Shown here: in pieces, positions 63,873 through 64,000 of the stretch
How the letters are laid out: each line of letters starts with the position of its first letter
Numbering within the stretch: the first letter of the stretch is position 1
From: Aerococcus kribbianus
GTDB taxonomy: Bacteria; Bacillota; Bacilli; Lactobacillales; Aerococcaceae
Assembly (NCBI RefSeq): GCF_026805545.1
Contig: NZ_JAPRFR010000001.1
Location: 620,001-684,000, forward strand
Reading direction: 5' to 3'
DNA length: 64,000 nucleotides
The notes under the pieces: model-generated
Seen by the model: only the letters and a program-made list of their open reading frames with translations
What the model was told of the DNA's origin: nothing
Database searches by the model: none
Position numbers and translations under genes: made by a program

Positions 63873-64000
63873 TTAACGGTCACCGTTAAAGATACTAGGC
63901 ACGACCATATAATCAACGGTTCGAATAGCGTGCAAATCTCTACCCCCAGCATAAGAAATAGAACTTTGTAAATCTTCCTTCATTTCTTGTAAAGTTGAGA
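63873..64000 (-). CDS. guaC: GMP reductase, C-terminal end only
   Basis: The last 41 residues and stop are in the window; the rest lies beyond the edge. The fragment [19 protein letters not shown], then [20 protein letters not shown], is the characteristic C-terminus of GuaC, the enzyme that reduces GMP to IMP with NADPH. IMP dehydrogenase is less likely because it ends differently after the SSISYAG-like region. The fragment is short, so confidence is moderate to high. Confidence 0.85.
   Translation of the reverse strand, partial: STLQEMKEDLQSSISYAGGRDLHAIRTVDYMVVPSIFNGDR

Overview
The window is chromosomal DNA of a low-GC Gram-positive coccus or rod of the order Lactobacillales. The signs are Shine-Dalgarno sites of the AAGGAGG type before almost every gene, sigma-A promoters with TG-extended -10 boxes, U-tailed hairpin terminators, a class II HMG-CoA reductase with HMG-CoA synthase (mevalonate route), a thiamine-regulated thiT, a CpsB/CpsC/CpsD tyrosine-phosphorylation system and a CAMP-factor-like secreted protein. 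A member of the Aerococcaceae (Aerococcus or a near neighbour) fits best, but the genus is an inference. No tRNA, rRNA, insertion sequence, prophage or CRISPR array was seen.

Layout. 1-16.1 kb is a core block, mostly on the minus strand: pyc (cut by the window edge), ftsW, typA, an inositol-monophosphatase gene, a UPF0223 gene, a GNAT acetyltransferase and the complete pyruvate dehydrogenase operon pdhABCD, with def divergent from pdhA and then coaBC. The order recalls Bacillus subtilis (def-pdhABCD-yktA-yktC-typA-ftsW-pycA). 16.5-19.7 kb holds the L25/Ctc gene and the most striking gene of the window: a 789-residue secreted protein with a long acidic region and a CAMP-factor-like part whose C-terminal subdomain occurs three times. 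20-25.2 kb holds thiT under a TPP riboswitch, pyrR, and the mevalonate genes mvaA and mvaS around a YczE-type membrane protein.

25.4-30.6 kb is a hexuronate operon (uxuA, SDR-type fructuronate reductase, HAD hydrolase, KDPG aldolase, uxaC) with its own promoter and a candidate operator, but without a recognisable 2-keto-3-deoxygluconate kinase. 30.7-45 kb is a mixed stretch: an RluA-type pseudouridine synthase, a structured repeat-rich intergenic island (31.6-32.0 kb), rpiA, an unassigned TIM-barrel-like protein with an M24 peptidase, metK, alr, two AraC regulators, a TPR protein, a YitT protein and trhO. 44.5-48.3 kb is a D-serine locus: a YheO-type regulator divergent from a PTS-IIC-like membrane protein, dsdA and ridA, with an inverted repeat and a cre-like site at the promoter.

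48.5-64 kb holds a VanY-type carboxypeptidase, proBA, small uncharacterised genes, an ion-transporter-like permease, a minus-strand run degV-nudix-cpsB-capD-cpsC-cpsD with no glycosyltransferase, polymerase or flippase, brnQ, a FAD/NAD(P)-binding protein, a secreted nuclease and the 3' end of guaC.

The strongest candidate for something little described is the three-repeat CAMP-factor-like protein at 17.3-19.7 kb. Next are the D-serine locus with a lone IIC protein, the repeat island before rpiA, and the cps regulatory genes without a capsule cluster. Start codons were reassigned wherever a good Shine-Dalgarno site favoured an internal ATG. Domain and family calls come from reading the translated sequence, not from database searches.
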